The notes under the pieces were generated by a model. The model worked only from the letters and a program-made list of their open reading frames with translations. It made no database searches and was not told the origin of the DNA. A stretch of DNA of 5,526 nt from NCBI GenBank assembly GCA_002389785.1, contig DGQS01000019.1:1-5526 (forward strand), in the 5' to 3' direction. Each line of letters begins with the position of its first letter. Position 1 is the stretch's first letter. The DNA is from Bacteroidetes bacterium UBA4408. Its GTDB lineage: Bacteria > Bacteroidota > Bacteroidia > UBA4408. The position numbers and the translations under genes were made by a program. Of this stretch, positions 1 to 5,526 are shown in pieces.

Positions 1-284
1 CTAAGAAAAAGGTGATCTCCGGTATTGTTCAAGGAAGGGAATGAACTTATACCCAATACTTGTAAATTGGCAGGGAAAAGAGCTTTCGATGCAATCGCAC
101 AAATTACCAACTCTGAGTCAGGAAATAATATAAAGTTGGGAATGTTGGCGGTGGTGTTGGCAACATCGTCGCGGATACTCCAATCACCAAGGTTTATCGG
201 CGTGTTACTTCTATTATACAATTCAATGTACTCGGTATTGGGCAATCCGGATGTTGCTGTTGGGCTTGAATAAATTTCGTTAAT
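1..284 (-). repeat. Lamin-tail + Ig-like repeat, unit 3 (cut by window edge)
   Basis: From residue 869: INEIYSSP, LPNTEYIELYNRS, DWSIRDD, FPDSELVIC and ISSFPSLNNTGD, lining up with units 1 and 2 until the window ends. Together with units 1 and 2 this makes three lamin-tail domains; more may follow to the left. Confidence 0.85.
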
Positions 285-2888
285 TACAACTTCCTTTCGT
301 TTTGCAACAACAGGCGTGTAATACACAAAAACAGCGGTATTGGGATTTAATAAATTACCTGAACAATCGCCTAAATTTGAGGTGGTAACGGTATAGCTTT
401 GTTGAGATTGCAAGTTGTTTGACAGTTGCAGAGTTACGCATAAATAATCTGCACTTGGAAGCACTGCAATTGGATTTCCTATTGACCCACTTATAACGTA
501 ATTGTTTGCAATAGCTATTTGACCGGCATCCACTGCTTCACTAAAACAGAGCGTTACATGCAAGGAATCGAGTGCATATGTGCTAATAATGCTAGGCGAT
601 GTTAAATCCGGAGCGGTGGAATACACTGAGTTTTGAGAGCCCGGGGTTCCTCCACTCACTGAGTTTGATGCAATCCAGTTAAATGAAGGAGCACAGCTAA
701 TTGGAAGTTCAGGGTTAATAAGTTCGAGGCTCCAACCCCCAACGGCCTTTTGCGCATCGCGATACCAAGCATCCGTGTAGGGCACTGAATCAATGATGGT
801 TGAAAAATTGCTACGCAAATAAATTTGATCACCGGTGTTGTTTAAAGAGGGAAATGAGCTAACCCCAAGTACATTGTTAAAAGCGCTAAACAATGCTACA
901 TTGCCGGTACTGCATAGTACAACAAAAGAGTCGGGTTTTAAAATATAATTTCCAATGTTTGGCGTTGTGATGGTAATATCGTCACGGATGCTCCAATTGT
1001 TTAAGTCGATAGGATTACCGCTTCGGTTATACAATTCAAGGTATTCGGCATTGGGTAAGGTGGATGAAATGCTAGGGCTTGCATAAATTTCGTTAATGAC
1101 AATATCTTTGGGAGCGGCAACCACAGGTGCAAAGTAGGTGAAAGTTGCGGTATTGGGGAAAATAATATTTCCTGAGCAGTCGGCTAAATTGCTTATTGTT
1201 AGCGTGTTTGTTAGTTGAGAGACGAGCGCTGTAGGCAGGGTAAGGCTTATGCAAGTGAATGAATTGTAAGGCGAGAGGCTGGATGGATTACCAACACCAT
1301 TGTTGATAGAATAGTTTTGATTATTGCTTAGTGTGGTTGCGTCTATGGCTTCAGTAAAACACACATTAATGTGAAAAGCATCTATCACTTGTATACCTGA
1401 AATGCCGGGCGCTGTAATATCCGGAGCATTGCTATACACTGAATTTTGTATTCCGGGCGTACCACCTGCAGCATTAACTGATGCTATCCAGTTACCGGCC
1501 GGAGCACAACTCAAAGGAGCATCAGGATTAATTAGTTCCAATGTCCAACCTCCTTGCGCTTTGTTTATATCCTGATACCAACTGTCTAAATAATGAACTG
1601 TATCGATTAGGGTACCTGTGTTACTTTTTAAAAAAATAGTATTCCCGGTGTTCACCAAGCTTGGGAAAGATGAAATACCATACACATTACTAAACGCCGA
1701 AAACAAGGGAAGGCTAGATGAAGCACAAATGACAATAAACGAATCGGGTTGTAACAGTACACCGGGAAGGTTGGCTGGCGTTGCAGCCAAATTGTCGGCA
1801 ATACTCCAACTACCAATGTTTATAGCATTGTTGCTTGCGTTATAAAATTCAAGAAATTCGGCATTGGGCAATCCTACAACCGGTGTAGGGTCGGCCATAA
1901 TTTCGTTGATTTGTATGTCTTTGAAGCCCGGAACAAATGGAGCAACGTAAGTAAAGGGAAGCGTATCGGCAAGCAATAAATTTGCATTTAAATCGAGAAT
2001 GCTATCAACAATCAACGTATCGGTTACTCCTGAAACAAATGGCGTTGAAAAGGTTAAGTGCACCAAACTTGAATTTGTAGCATCGCGCAAAGCACTTGCA
2101 GCAAATCCAATTGTGTTGTTCACAAAGTAATGGGTTATAGTTTCGGCAGATGCGCTGTCAACCGCTTCTGTAAAAGTAACATCAAGTTGCGTTGACGATA
2201 GCACATTGAGGGAACTAAGCTCCGGAGGTGTAAGATCTATTTGAAGAGAATCAACACTAAAATCATCGTAAAAAAACTTATTTGCATTACTCGAAGTGTA
2301 AGTTGTTGCCACTCCAAAAAATGCAGCGTTAGTAAAACCGGCTTCTGTTCCACTTGCTTCTTGCGTGTAATTGGTACCGCCGTTTGCATCCACATAAAGT
2401 GTCCAAAGCCCACTTGGGTCGCGTGTTACTTTAACTCCAACAGCAAAAGATGCCGCAATTTGAGCATTGATACCCCTTGCAACCGAAGTGCTCACAGTTC
2501 CGCTTTGCTTAAACAATTCAATAGCGTCGTTACTCAAAGCCTCGCCAAATTGCAAGTAGTATCCATTTAGCGGTCCTTCAAGGTTGGCTTGATCTGAAAA
2601 CAAATAAACCCTTCCAAAGTTACTCGCCGAACCTGCAAACGTTTGTTTCACGTACATTTTCCATTCAACGGTATTTACTAAGGGTAAAGCTAGACTGGTG
2701 GATAAAAAAGAACTGTTGTTTCCGGTGCTGTTAAGTTGTAACTGCTGAGTTGTATTCACCGTAAATTCAGCAGCATCACCTGACCATACGGGATTGGCAG
2801 AAAAGTCACCATCGTTAAAATTGTCGTGAACCTGGGCCTTTAGAATAAATGGTAAAAGTGAGAAAAGTAAAATAAAAATACGAGTCAT
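1..2888 (-). CDS. Secreted multidomain protein with lamin-tail and Ig-like repeats, 3' end missing
   Basis: The reverse strand is open from the ATG at 2888 to the left edge: 962 codons with no stop, so the C-terminus lies outside the window. Residues 1-18 are a signal peptide. Residues about 20-215 are rich in beta-strand-like segments and aromatic residues and resemble the LamG/concanavalin-like N-termini common in Bacteroidota surface proteins. Residues 218-322 form a first Ig-like domain (DLTPPELSSL, then VTFTEAVD). Lamin-tail domains follow at about 325-486, 596-757 and from 867 on, each opening with INEI and LPNAEYLELYN-like motifs and continuing with W-S-I and GGW-LELINP. Ig-like domains at 490-593 and 761-863 separate them. 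Known of the family: lamin-tail domains occur in many exported Bacteroidota proteins, usually of unknown role. Inferred: a secreted or surface protein, perhaps with a type IX sorting domain beyond the edge, which I cannot see. No catalytic motif is visible. The start is supported by the signal peptide that directly follows it. Confidence 0.9.
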   Translation of the reverse strand, partial: MTRIFILLFSLLPFILKAQVHDNFNDGDFSANPVWSGDAAEFTVNTTQQLQLNSTGNNSSFLSTSLALPLVNTVEWKMYVKQTFAGSASNFGRVYLFSDQANLEGPLNGYYLQFGEALSNDAIELFKQSGTVSTSVARGINAQIAASFAVGVKVTRDPSGLWTLYVDANGGTNYTQEASGTEAGFTNAAFFGVATTYTSSNANKFFYDDFSVDSLQIDLTPPELSSLNVLSSTQLDVTFTEAVDSASAETITHYFVNNTIGFAASALRDATNSSLVHLTFSTPFVSGVTDTLIVDSILDLNANLLLADTLPFTYVAPFVPGFKDIQINEIMADPTPVVGLPNAEFLEFYNASNNAINIGSWSIADNLAATPANLPGVLLQPDSFIVICASSSLPLFSAFSNVYGISSFPSLVNTGNTIFLKSNTGTLIDTVHYLDSWYQDINKAQGGWTLELINPDAPLSCAPAGNWIASVNAAGGTPGIQNSVYSNAPDITAPGISGIQVIDAFHINVCFTEAIDATTLSNNQNYSINNGVGNPSSLSPYNSFTCISLTLPTALVSQLTNTLTISNLADCSGNIIFPNTATFTYFAPVVAAPKDIVINEIYASPSISSTLPNAEYLELYNRSGNPIDLNNWSIRDDITITTPNIGNYILKPDSFVVLCSTGNVALFSAFNNVLGVSSFPSLNNTGDQIYLRSNFSTIIDSVPYTDAWYRDAQKAVGGWSLELINPELPISCAPSFNWIASNSVSGGTPGSQNSVYSTAPDLTSPSIISTYALDSLHVTLCFSEAVDAGQIAIANNYVISGSIGNPIAVLPSADYLCVTLQLSNNLQSQQSYTVTTSNLGDCSGNLLNPNTAVFVYYTPVVAKRKEVVINEIYSSPTATSGLPNTEYIELYNRSNTPINLGDWSIRDDVANTTANIPNFILFPDSELVICAIASKALFPANLQVLGISSFPSLNNTGDHLFL
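285..1097 (-). repeat. Lamin-tail + Ig-like repeat, unit 2 (271 codons)
   Basis: Residues 598-868. The motifs align with unit 1 without any net length change: INEIYASP, LPNAEYLELYNRS, NWSIRDD, LKPDSFVVLC, VSSFPSLNNTG, GGWSLELINPE, CAPSFNWIAS, LCFSEAVD and NLGDCSGN. The three cysteines of the Ig-like half (510, 546, 571 in unit 1) fall at 781, 817 and 842, each exactly 271 residues on. Confidence 0.9.
1098..1910 (-). repeat. Lamin-tail + Ig-like repeat, unit 1 (271 codons)
   Basis: Residues 327-597. The unit opens with INEIMADP, continues with LPNAEFLEFYN, SWSIADN, LQPDSFIVIC, ISSFPSLVNTG, GGWTLELINPD and CAPAGNWIAS, then an Ig-like half from D490 with VCFTEAID and NLADCSGN. Unit 2 starts exactly 813 bp further along. 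The copies match clearly as protein but are only moderately similar as DNA, which points to an old in-frame duplication. Confidence 0.9.
2835..2888 (-). other. Signal peptide of the lamin-tail protein
   Basis: The first 18 residues are MTR followed by a hydrophobic stretch (IFILLFSLLPFIL) and LKA, with likely signal peptidase I cleavage after A18, before QVHDNF. No lipobox cysteine is present, so it is not a lipoprotein signal. This implies Sec export to the periplasm and possibly further secretion. Confidence 0.85.
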
Positions 2889-2895
2889 TCCTTCA

Positions 2896-2925
2896 TTTGC
2901 TTGATGTGTAAATATAGTATTTTTG
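2896..2925 (+). promoter_or_regulatory. Bacteroidota-type promoter for asd
   Basis: TTTG at 2896-2899 and TATTTTTG at 2918-2925 match the Bacteroidota -33 TTTG and -7 TAnnTTTG elements, separated by 18 bases, within the usual range. A transcript would start near 2930, giving a leader of about 30 bases before the asd ATG. That leader is A-rich (a run of eight A at 2947-2954) and has no Shine-Dalgarno site, as is common in this phylum. No room exists for a lysine riboswitch. No transcription data support this; it is a pattern match. Confidence 0.6.
2909..2916 (-). promoter_or_regulatory. Possible -7 element for the lamin-tail gene
   Basis: On the reverse strand this reads TATATTTA, one base from TAnnTTTG, and lies 20 bases upstream of the ATG at 2888. 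A -33 partner is poor: only TTTT, 17 bases upstream. If real, it lies beside the asd -7 element, so the two divergent promoters overlap. Confidence 0.3.
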
Positions 2926-2962
2926 CGAAAGATAAAAGTTCCAACTAAAAAAAACAATCACT

Positions 2963-3955
2963 ATGAAAGTTGCAGTTGTAGGTGCCACGGGCTTGGTAGG
3001 CAGTAAGATGATGAACATCCTTGAAGAAAGAGGTTTTGCTATTAGCGAATTTATACCCGTTGCTTCTTCCAAAAGTGTAGGAACTAACGTTCGTTTTTCA
3101 GGTAAAGAATACGAGGTAGTTTCAATGGAGAATGCCATTTCTCGCAAACCGCACCTGGCCCTTTTTTCTGCAGGTGGCAGCACCTCATTAGAGTGGGCGC
3201 CAAAATTTGCTGCTGTAGGTACTACTGTTATTGATAATTCGAGTGCATGGCGAATGGATTCGACAAAAAAATTAATTGTTCCTGAAATCAATGCTTCCGA
3301 ACTAAGCCATTCTGATAAAATTATTGCAAATCCTAATTGTTCGACAATTCAAATGGTAATGGCTTTAGCGCCTTTGCATTGGAAATATAAAATTAAGCGT
3401 ATCGTTGTTTCAACTTATCAATCGGTAACGGGGACTGGAGTTAAAGCAGTTGCACAATTAATGAATGAGCGCAATGGTGTTGAGGGAGAAAAAGCCTATC
3501 CTTATAAAATTGATTTAAATGTACTACCGCAGATTGATGTTTTTACTGACAATGGGTACACAAAAGAAGAAATGAAAATGGTGAATGAAACCCGAAAAAT
3601 TTTGGGCGATAACAGTATTCAAATAACCTCAACTACGGTGCGAATTCCGGTAATTGGGGGTCATTCAGAAAGCGTAAACGTAGAATTTCATACTGATTTT
3701 GAGCTTCCGGAGGTGCTAACATTGTTGAAGAATTTTAATGGGGTGGAGGTACAAGACGATATTTCACAACTGCTATATCCAATGCCCATAAATGCCCACA
3801 ATCGAGATGAAGTATTTGTAGGGCGCTTGCGTCGCGATGAATCGCAAGCTAATACACTAAACCTATGGATTGTTTCAGACAATTTGCGAAAGGGCGCTGC
3901 AACGAATGCGGTACAAATTGCAGAGTACTTAGTTCAAAAAGGTATACTAAAATAG
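2963..3955 (+). CDS. asd: Aspartate-semialdehyde dehydrogenase
   Basis: This cytoplasmic enzyme reduces L-aspartyl-4-phosphate to L-aspartate-4-semialdehyde with NADPH, the branch step to lysine/diaminopimelate, threonine and methionine. The protein is 330 residues, a normal full length. The N-terminal nucleotide-binding fold begins at residue 2 and carries GATGLVG at 7-13. The catalytic cysteine is C126 in NPNCSTIQ. Q153 (STYQSVTGTG), E202/K205 (KEEMK), R227 and H234 (RIPVIGGHSE) match the active-site set of characterised Asd enzymes. The spacings C-to-Q of 27, E-to-K of 3 and R-to-H of 7 agree with the E. coli numbering as I recall it. R97 in NSSAWRMD is the likely phosphate-binding arginine. 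The ATG at 2963 gives the expected MKVAVVGATG start. The gene stands alone behind its own likely promoter, divergent from the lamin-tail gene; no other lysine or threonine gene is adjacent here. Confidence 0.97.
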   Translation: MKVAVVGATGLVGSKMMNILEERGFAISEFIPVASSKSVGTNVRFSGKEYEVVSMENAISRKPHLALFSAGGSTSLEWAPKFAAVGTTVIDNSSAWRMDSTKKLIVPEINASELSHSDKIIANPNCSTIQMVMALAPLHWKYKIKRIVVSTYQSVTGTGVKAVAQLMNERNGVEGEKAYPYKIDLNVLPQIDVFTDNGYTKEEMKMVNETRKILGDNSIQITSTTVRIPVIGGHSESVNVEFHTDFELPEVLTLLKNFNGVEVQDDISQLLYPMPINAHNRDEVFVGRLRRDESQANTLNLWIVSDNLRKGAATNAVQIAEYLVQKGILK

Positions 3956-3958
3956 TTT

Positions 3959-3970
3959 TTTTGTCGGAAA
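3959..3970 (+). repeat. 12-bp direct repeat, copy 1
   Basis: TTTTGTCGGAAA, three bases after the asd stop codon. The identical 12-mer recurs at 4035-4046, 76 bp downstream. The pair brackets the hairpin and T run. Function unknown; possible roles are protein-binding sites or the remnant of a short duplication. Confidence 0.6.
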
Positions 3971-3978
3971 CTTTTCTT

Positions 3979-4030
3979 GTAATTGTTAACTTTTTTCTAT
4001 TGTTATTCAACAATTACTTATATTTTTTTT
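3979..4030 (+). terminator. Possible rho-independent terminator after asd
   Basis: GTAATTGTT at 3979-3987 is perfectly inverted as AACAATTAC at 4009-4017, giving a 9-bp stem with a 21-base loop. It is followed by TTATA and eight T at 4023-4030. The T run fits an intrinsic terminator, but the stem is AT-rich and the loop long, so it would be weak. The same bases could instead be part of a promoter for the next gene. Confidence 0.4.
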
Positions 4031-4034
4031 GTTG

Positions 4035-4046
4035 TTTTGTCGGAAA
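4035..4046 (+). repeat. 12-bp direct repeat, copy 2
   Basis: Second exact copy of TTTTGTCGGAAA, 37 bases upstream of the ATG at 4084. Its position could place it in the promoter region of the downstream gene, with TTTG as a candidate -33 box. However, no good TAnnTTTG follows at the usual distance, so a promoter is not called. Confidence 0.6.
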
Positions 4047-4083
4047 TTAGTACCCCTGTTTTTACTTTCATCGACAACCACGA

Positions 4084-5337
4084 ATGCTACACTCAAAGTT
4101 GGTTTCACTGCTTAAAGCGTTAACTCGAAAAGAGAAGTCCCTTTTAAGTCGTTTTGTGAATTCACCGGTATACAATCAACACAAGGAAGTTATTGCCCTT
4201 TGCAACTATTTGCTTTCCTTACCTGAGTTTACAGAAAAAAATACTTCAAAGCAAAAATTACATGACCATCTATTTCCTAAAAGCAAATTTGATGATTTGC
4301 GTTTAAGACATGTGTGCTCTTATTTCCTACAAGTGTGTGAAACATGTTTGGGATTTATAGAGGAACAAAAAAATGAAGATCAACAGCAAATAAACTTACT
4401 GCGTGCTTACCGAAAACATGGTTTACAAAAACATTTTGTAAACGATTTTTTATTGATTGAAAAAACACCCCCTGCTCATTCAAAAAAAAGCACCATTTAC
4501 TTTTTGAATCGTTCGCAAATCTTTCATGAAGCACAGCACTCAAATTTTTATGACACCTCGCTTAGTATAAATTTTTTGAAACAAAGTGACAGTGATTTAA
4601 CTGTGTTTTTTGCACTAAGTAAACTTAAAAAAGCTTGTTATTTTTTATCTTTTGCTTCAGTAAATAACGCCTCAAAGCCTGCCCTTATCCACGAAGTACT
4701 TAGTTTTGTAGAGCAATTTGAACTAGGGAAACAAGCGCTACTCGATTGTTATTATTGCGCTTACCGAGCAATTGAGTTTCCGGAACAGCGGCCATTTTTT
4801 TTGTTGCTGAAAGAGAAAATTTTAACCCTTGCTATGCAAATTGAGCGCGAGGAACTAAAAGAGTTGCTTGCCTTGACAATTCTGTTTTGTGAACAAAGAA
4901 TCGCAGAAGGTGCTTCTATTTTTGAACGCGACCTGTTCGAAATTTATTTGACAGGACTAACAAACGAGGCCTTTATTGACAACGAAATCTTAAGCTATTC
5001 TTATCAGAAAAAAATAGTTGATTTGGGGTTGCGTCTGTTTGAGTATGAATGGGTATTGGCCTTTATAAACGAGAGTAAAGCAATTAATGAAAAAACTCTC
5101 AAAGAAGATGTATTTCTGCTGAACACCGCCAAATTGCTTTTTGCTCAATCAAATTTTAATGCCTGTTTAGAAAAGCTTTCATTGCTAAGCGACCAATCAT
5201 TTGAATTGCAAATAGAGGCGAAAAAGCTCATAGCCAACTGCTATGTGGCTCTTCAAGACTCTAAAAAAGAAAGACTCGTGAATCAACAATTAAAACAATT
5301 GCTTAAGAAGCATCCAGGTGGAGTACCTGTTTCATAA
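4084..5337 (+). CDS. Helical protein of unknown function, Bacteroidota-type family
   Basis: A 417-residue protein with no signal peptide or convincing membrane segment, so probably cytoplasmic. I recognise the N-terminal pattern from a family of uncharacterised Bacteroidota proteins: KLVSLLKALTRKEKSLLSRF, then SPVYNQHKEV at 27-36, and RLRHVCSYFLQVCETCL at 73-89. The rest is almost entirely predicted helix, rich in Leu, Lys and Glu. Paired helices with FxxALxxL-like spacing (for example 343-392, DVFLLNTAKLLFAQSNFNAC and following) suggest a TPR-like superhelix that binds other proteins. No catalytic motif is seen. ATG 4084 is the only start after an in-frame stop at 4048-4050, and it gives the family-like N-terminus. 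It lies 128 bp behind asd, probably as its own transcript, and converges on rnr 24 bases away. As I remember them, relatives are about 500 residues, so this one may be short at the C-terminus. No function can be assigned. Confidence 0.85.
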   Translation: MLHSKLVSLLKALTRKEKSLLSRFVNSPVYNQHKEVIALCNYLLSLPEFTEKNTSKQKLHDHLFPKSKFDDLRLRHVCSYFLQVCETCLGFIEEQKNEDQQQINLLRAYRKHGLQKHFVNDFLLIEKTPPAHSKKSTIYFLNRSQIFHEAQHSNFYDTSLSINFLKQSDSDLTVFFALSKLKKACYFLSFASVNNASKPALIHEVLSFVEQFELGKQALLDCYYCAYRAIEFPEQRPFFLLLKEKILTLAMQIEREELKELLALTILFCEQRIAEGASIFERDLFEIYLTGLTNEAFIDNEILSYSYQKKIVDLGLRLFEYEWVLAFINESKAINEKTLKEDVFLLNTAKLLFAQSNFNACLEKLSLLSDQSFELQIEAKKLIANCYVALQDSKKERLVNQQLKQLLKKHPGGVPVS

Positions 5338-5361
5338 AAACTACACCCATGAAGAAACGGC

Positions 5362-5526
5362 TTATTGTCCTTTTAAATGAACCTGATCAATCTTTTTTAT
5401 AAGTTCAAAATCCAACTGCTTTTTAACTAAATCGGCTCGCTTAATCTTTACTAAAACCTTATCGCCCAGTTGGTATTTAAGCCGTGTCGGCCTTGGCCTC
5501 GTGATCGGGCTGCAGGCAGACGAACA
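5362..5526 (-). CDS. rnr: Ribonuclease R, C-terminal end only
   Basis: Reading the reverse strand to the TAA at 5362-5364 gives 54 visible codons. The last 40 residues (RLKYQLGDKVLVKIKRADLV, then KKQLDFELI and a short KIDQVHLKGQ tail) match the closing strands of the S1 RNA-binding domain that ends RNase R: Y-LGD-V-VK, an acidic/hydrophobic step, and LDFEL. RNase R is a processive 3'-to-5' exoribonuclease that degrades structured RNA; its catalytic RNB domain lies outside the window. The 14 upstream codons (plus-strand 5485-5526) are GC-rich and do not resemble RNase R, so the true gene may be intact only up to about 5480 here. The assignment rests on a short C-terminal fragment; another S1-domain protein is possible but less likely. 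Confidence 0.7.
   Translation of the reverse strand, partial: CSSACSPITRPRPTRLKYQLGDKVLVKIKRADLVKKQLDFELIKKIDQVHLKGQ
5481..5526. other. GC-rich end, possible chimeric sequence
   Basis: 31 of 46 bases are G or C (67%), against 19 of 60 (32%) in 5401-5460. The shift coincides with loss of RNase R similarity in the minus-strand frame. Another minus-strand frame reads FVCLQPDHEAKADTA with G or C in 13 of 15 third codon positions, then hits a stop at the boundary. This suggests coding DNA of a high-GC organism joined here, either as an assembly or library artefact or as a real junction. Confidence 0.5.

Noticed and set aside
25..2570. Plus-strand open frames at 25-273, 1618-1845 and 2241-2570
   Set aside because: They lie opposite the continuous lamin-tail coding frame, have low-complexity or unrecognisable products, and are shadows of it. 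The first two recur at equivalent places in the repeat.
1..2888. Possible frameshift or pseudogene in the large minus-strand frame
   Set aside because: All 962 codons are open in one frame, and the repeats align with a constant period, so the visible part is intact.
2886..2897. Three-codon upstream frame (ATG AAG GAA TGA) overlapping the lamin-tail start, and AAGGA next to the ATG
   Set aside because: The AAGGA directly abuts the ATG, too close to act as a ribosome-binding site, and a three-codon frame of this kind is expected by chance. No evidence of translational coupling.
2926..2962. Lysine riboswitch or attenuator ahead of asd
   Set aside because: The leader would be only about 30 bases, A-rich and without stems.
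2893..4050. Open frames overlapping asd (2893-3291 minus, 3688-3882 minus, 3865-4050 plus)
   Set aside because: asd is complete and unmistakable. The overlapping products match nothing recognisable, and the last ends in a Phe/Leu-rich stretch produced by the T-rich spacer.
4355..4543. Minus-strand open frame of 62 codons inside the helical protein gene
   Set aside because: Fully antisense to a better supported gene, with no recognisable features.
1..5526. Novel defence, mobile or CRISPR system
   Set aside because: No nuclease, transposase, integrase, short spaced repeats or toxin-antitoxin pair is visible; every coding region is explained by the four genes listed.

Overview
The window looks like a piece of an AT-rich Bacteroidota genome (Flavobacteriia, Sphingobacteriia or Chitinophagia level; I cannot go finer). 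The evidence is a secreted protein built from lamin-tail domains, a promoter matching the Bacteroidota TTTG / TAnnTTTG form, A-rich leaders without Shine-Dalgarno sites, and a helical protein family known mainly from this phylum. No phage, CRISPR, tRNA, rRNA or insertion sequence is visible.

Layout. Positions 1-2888 (minus) are one uninterrupted reading frame of 962 visible codons that runs off the left edge. It has a signal peptide, a jelly-roll-like N-terminal region, an Ig-like domain, and then a 271-residue unit of lamin-tail plus Ig-like domain that repeats with an exact 813-bp period. Positions 2889-2962 are a 74-bp divergent promoter region. Positions 2963-3955 (plus) encode a complete aspartate-semialdehyde dehydrogenase (asd) with its catalytic residues present. 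Positions 3956-4083 are a very AT-rich spacer with a 12-bp direct repeat and a hairpin followed by a T run. Positions 4084-5337 (plus) encode a 417-residue helical protein of unknown function. Positions 5362-5526 (minus) hold the 3' end of a ribonuclease R gene, convergent with the previous gene. The last 46 bases are abruptly GC-rich and may not belong to the same genome.

The genes do not form one pathway. asd is amino-acid biosynthesis, the large minus-strand protein is exported, rnr is RNA turnover, and the helical protein is uncharacterised. I see no defence or other novel system. The points most worth checking are the exact-period domain repeat, the compact divergent promoter, the repeated 12-mer around the hairpin, the possibly shortened C-terminus of the helical protein, and the probable chimeric right end.
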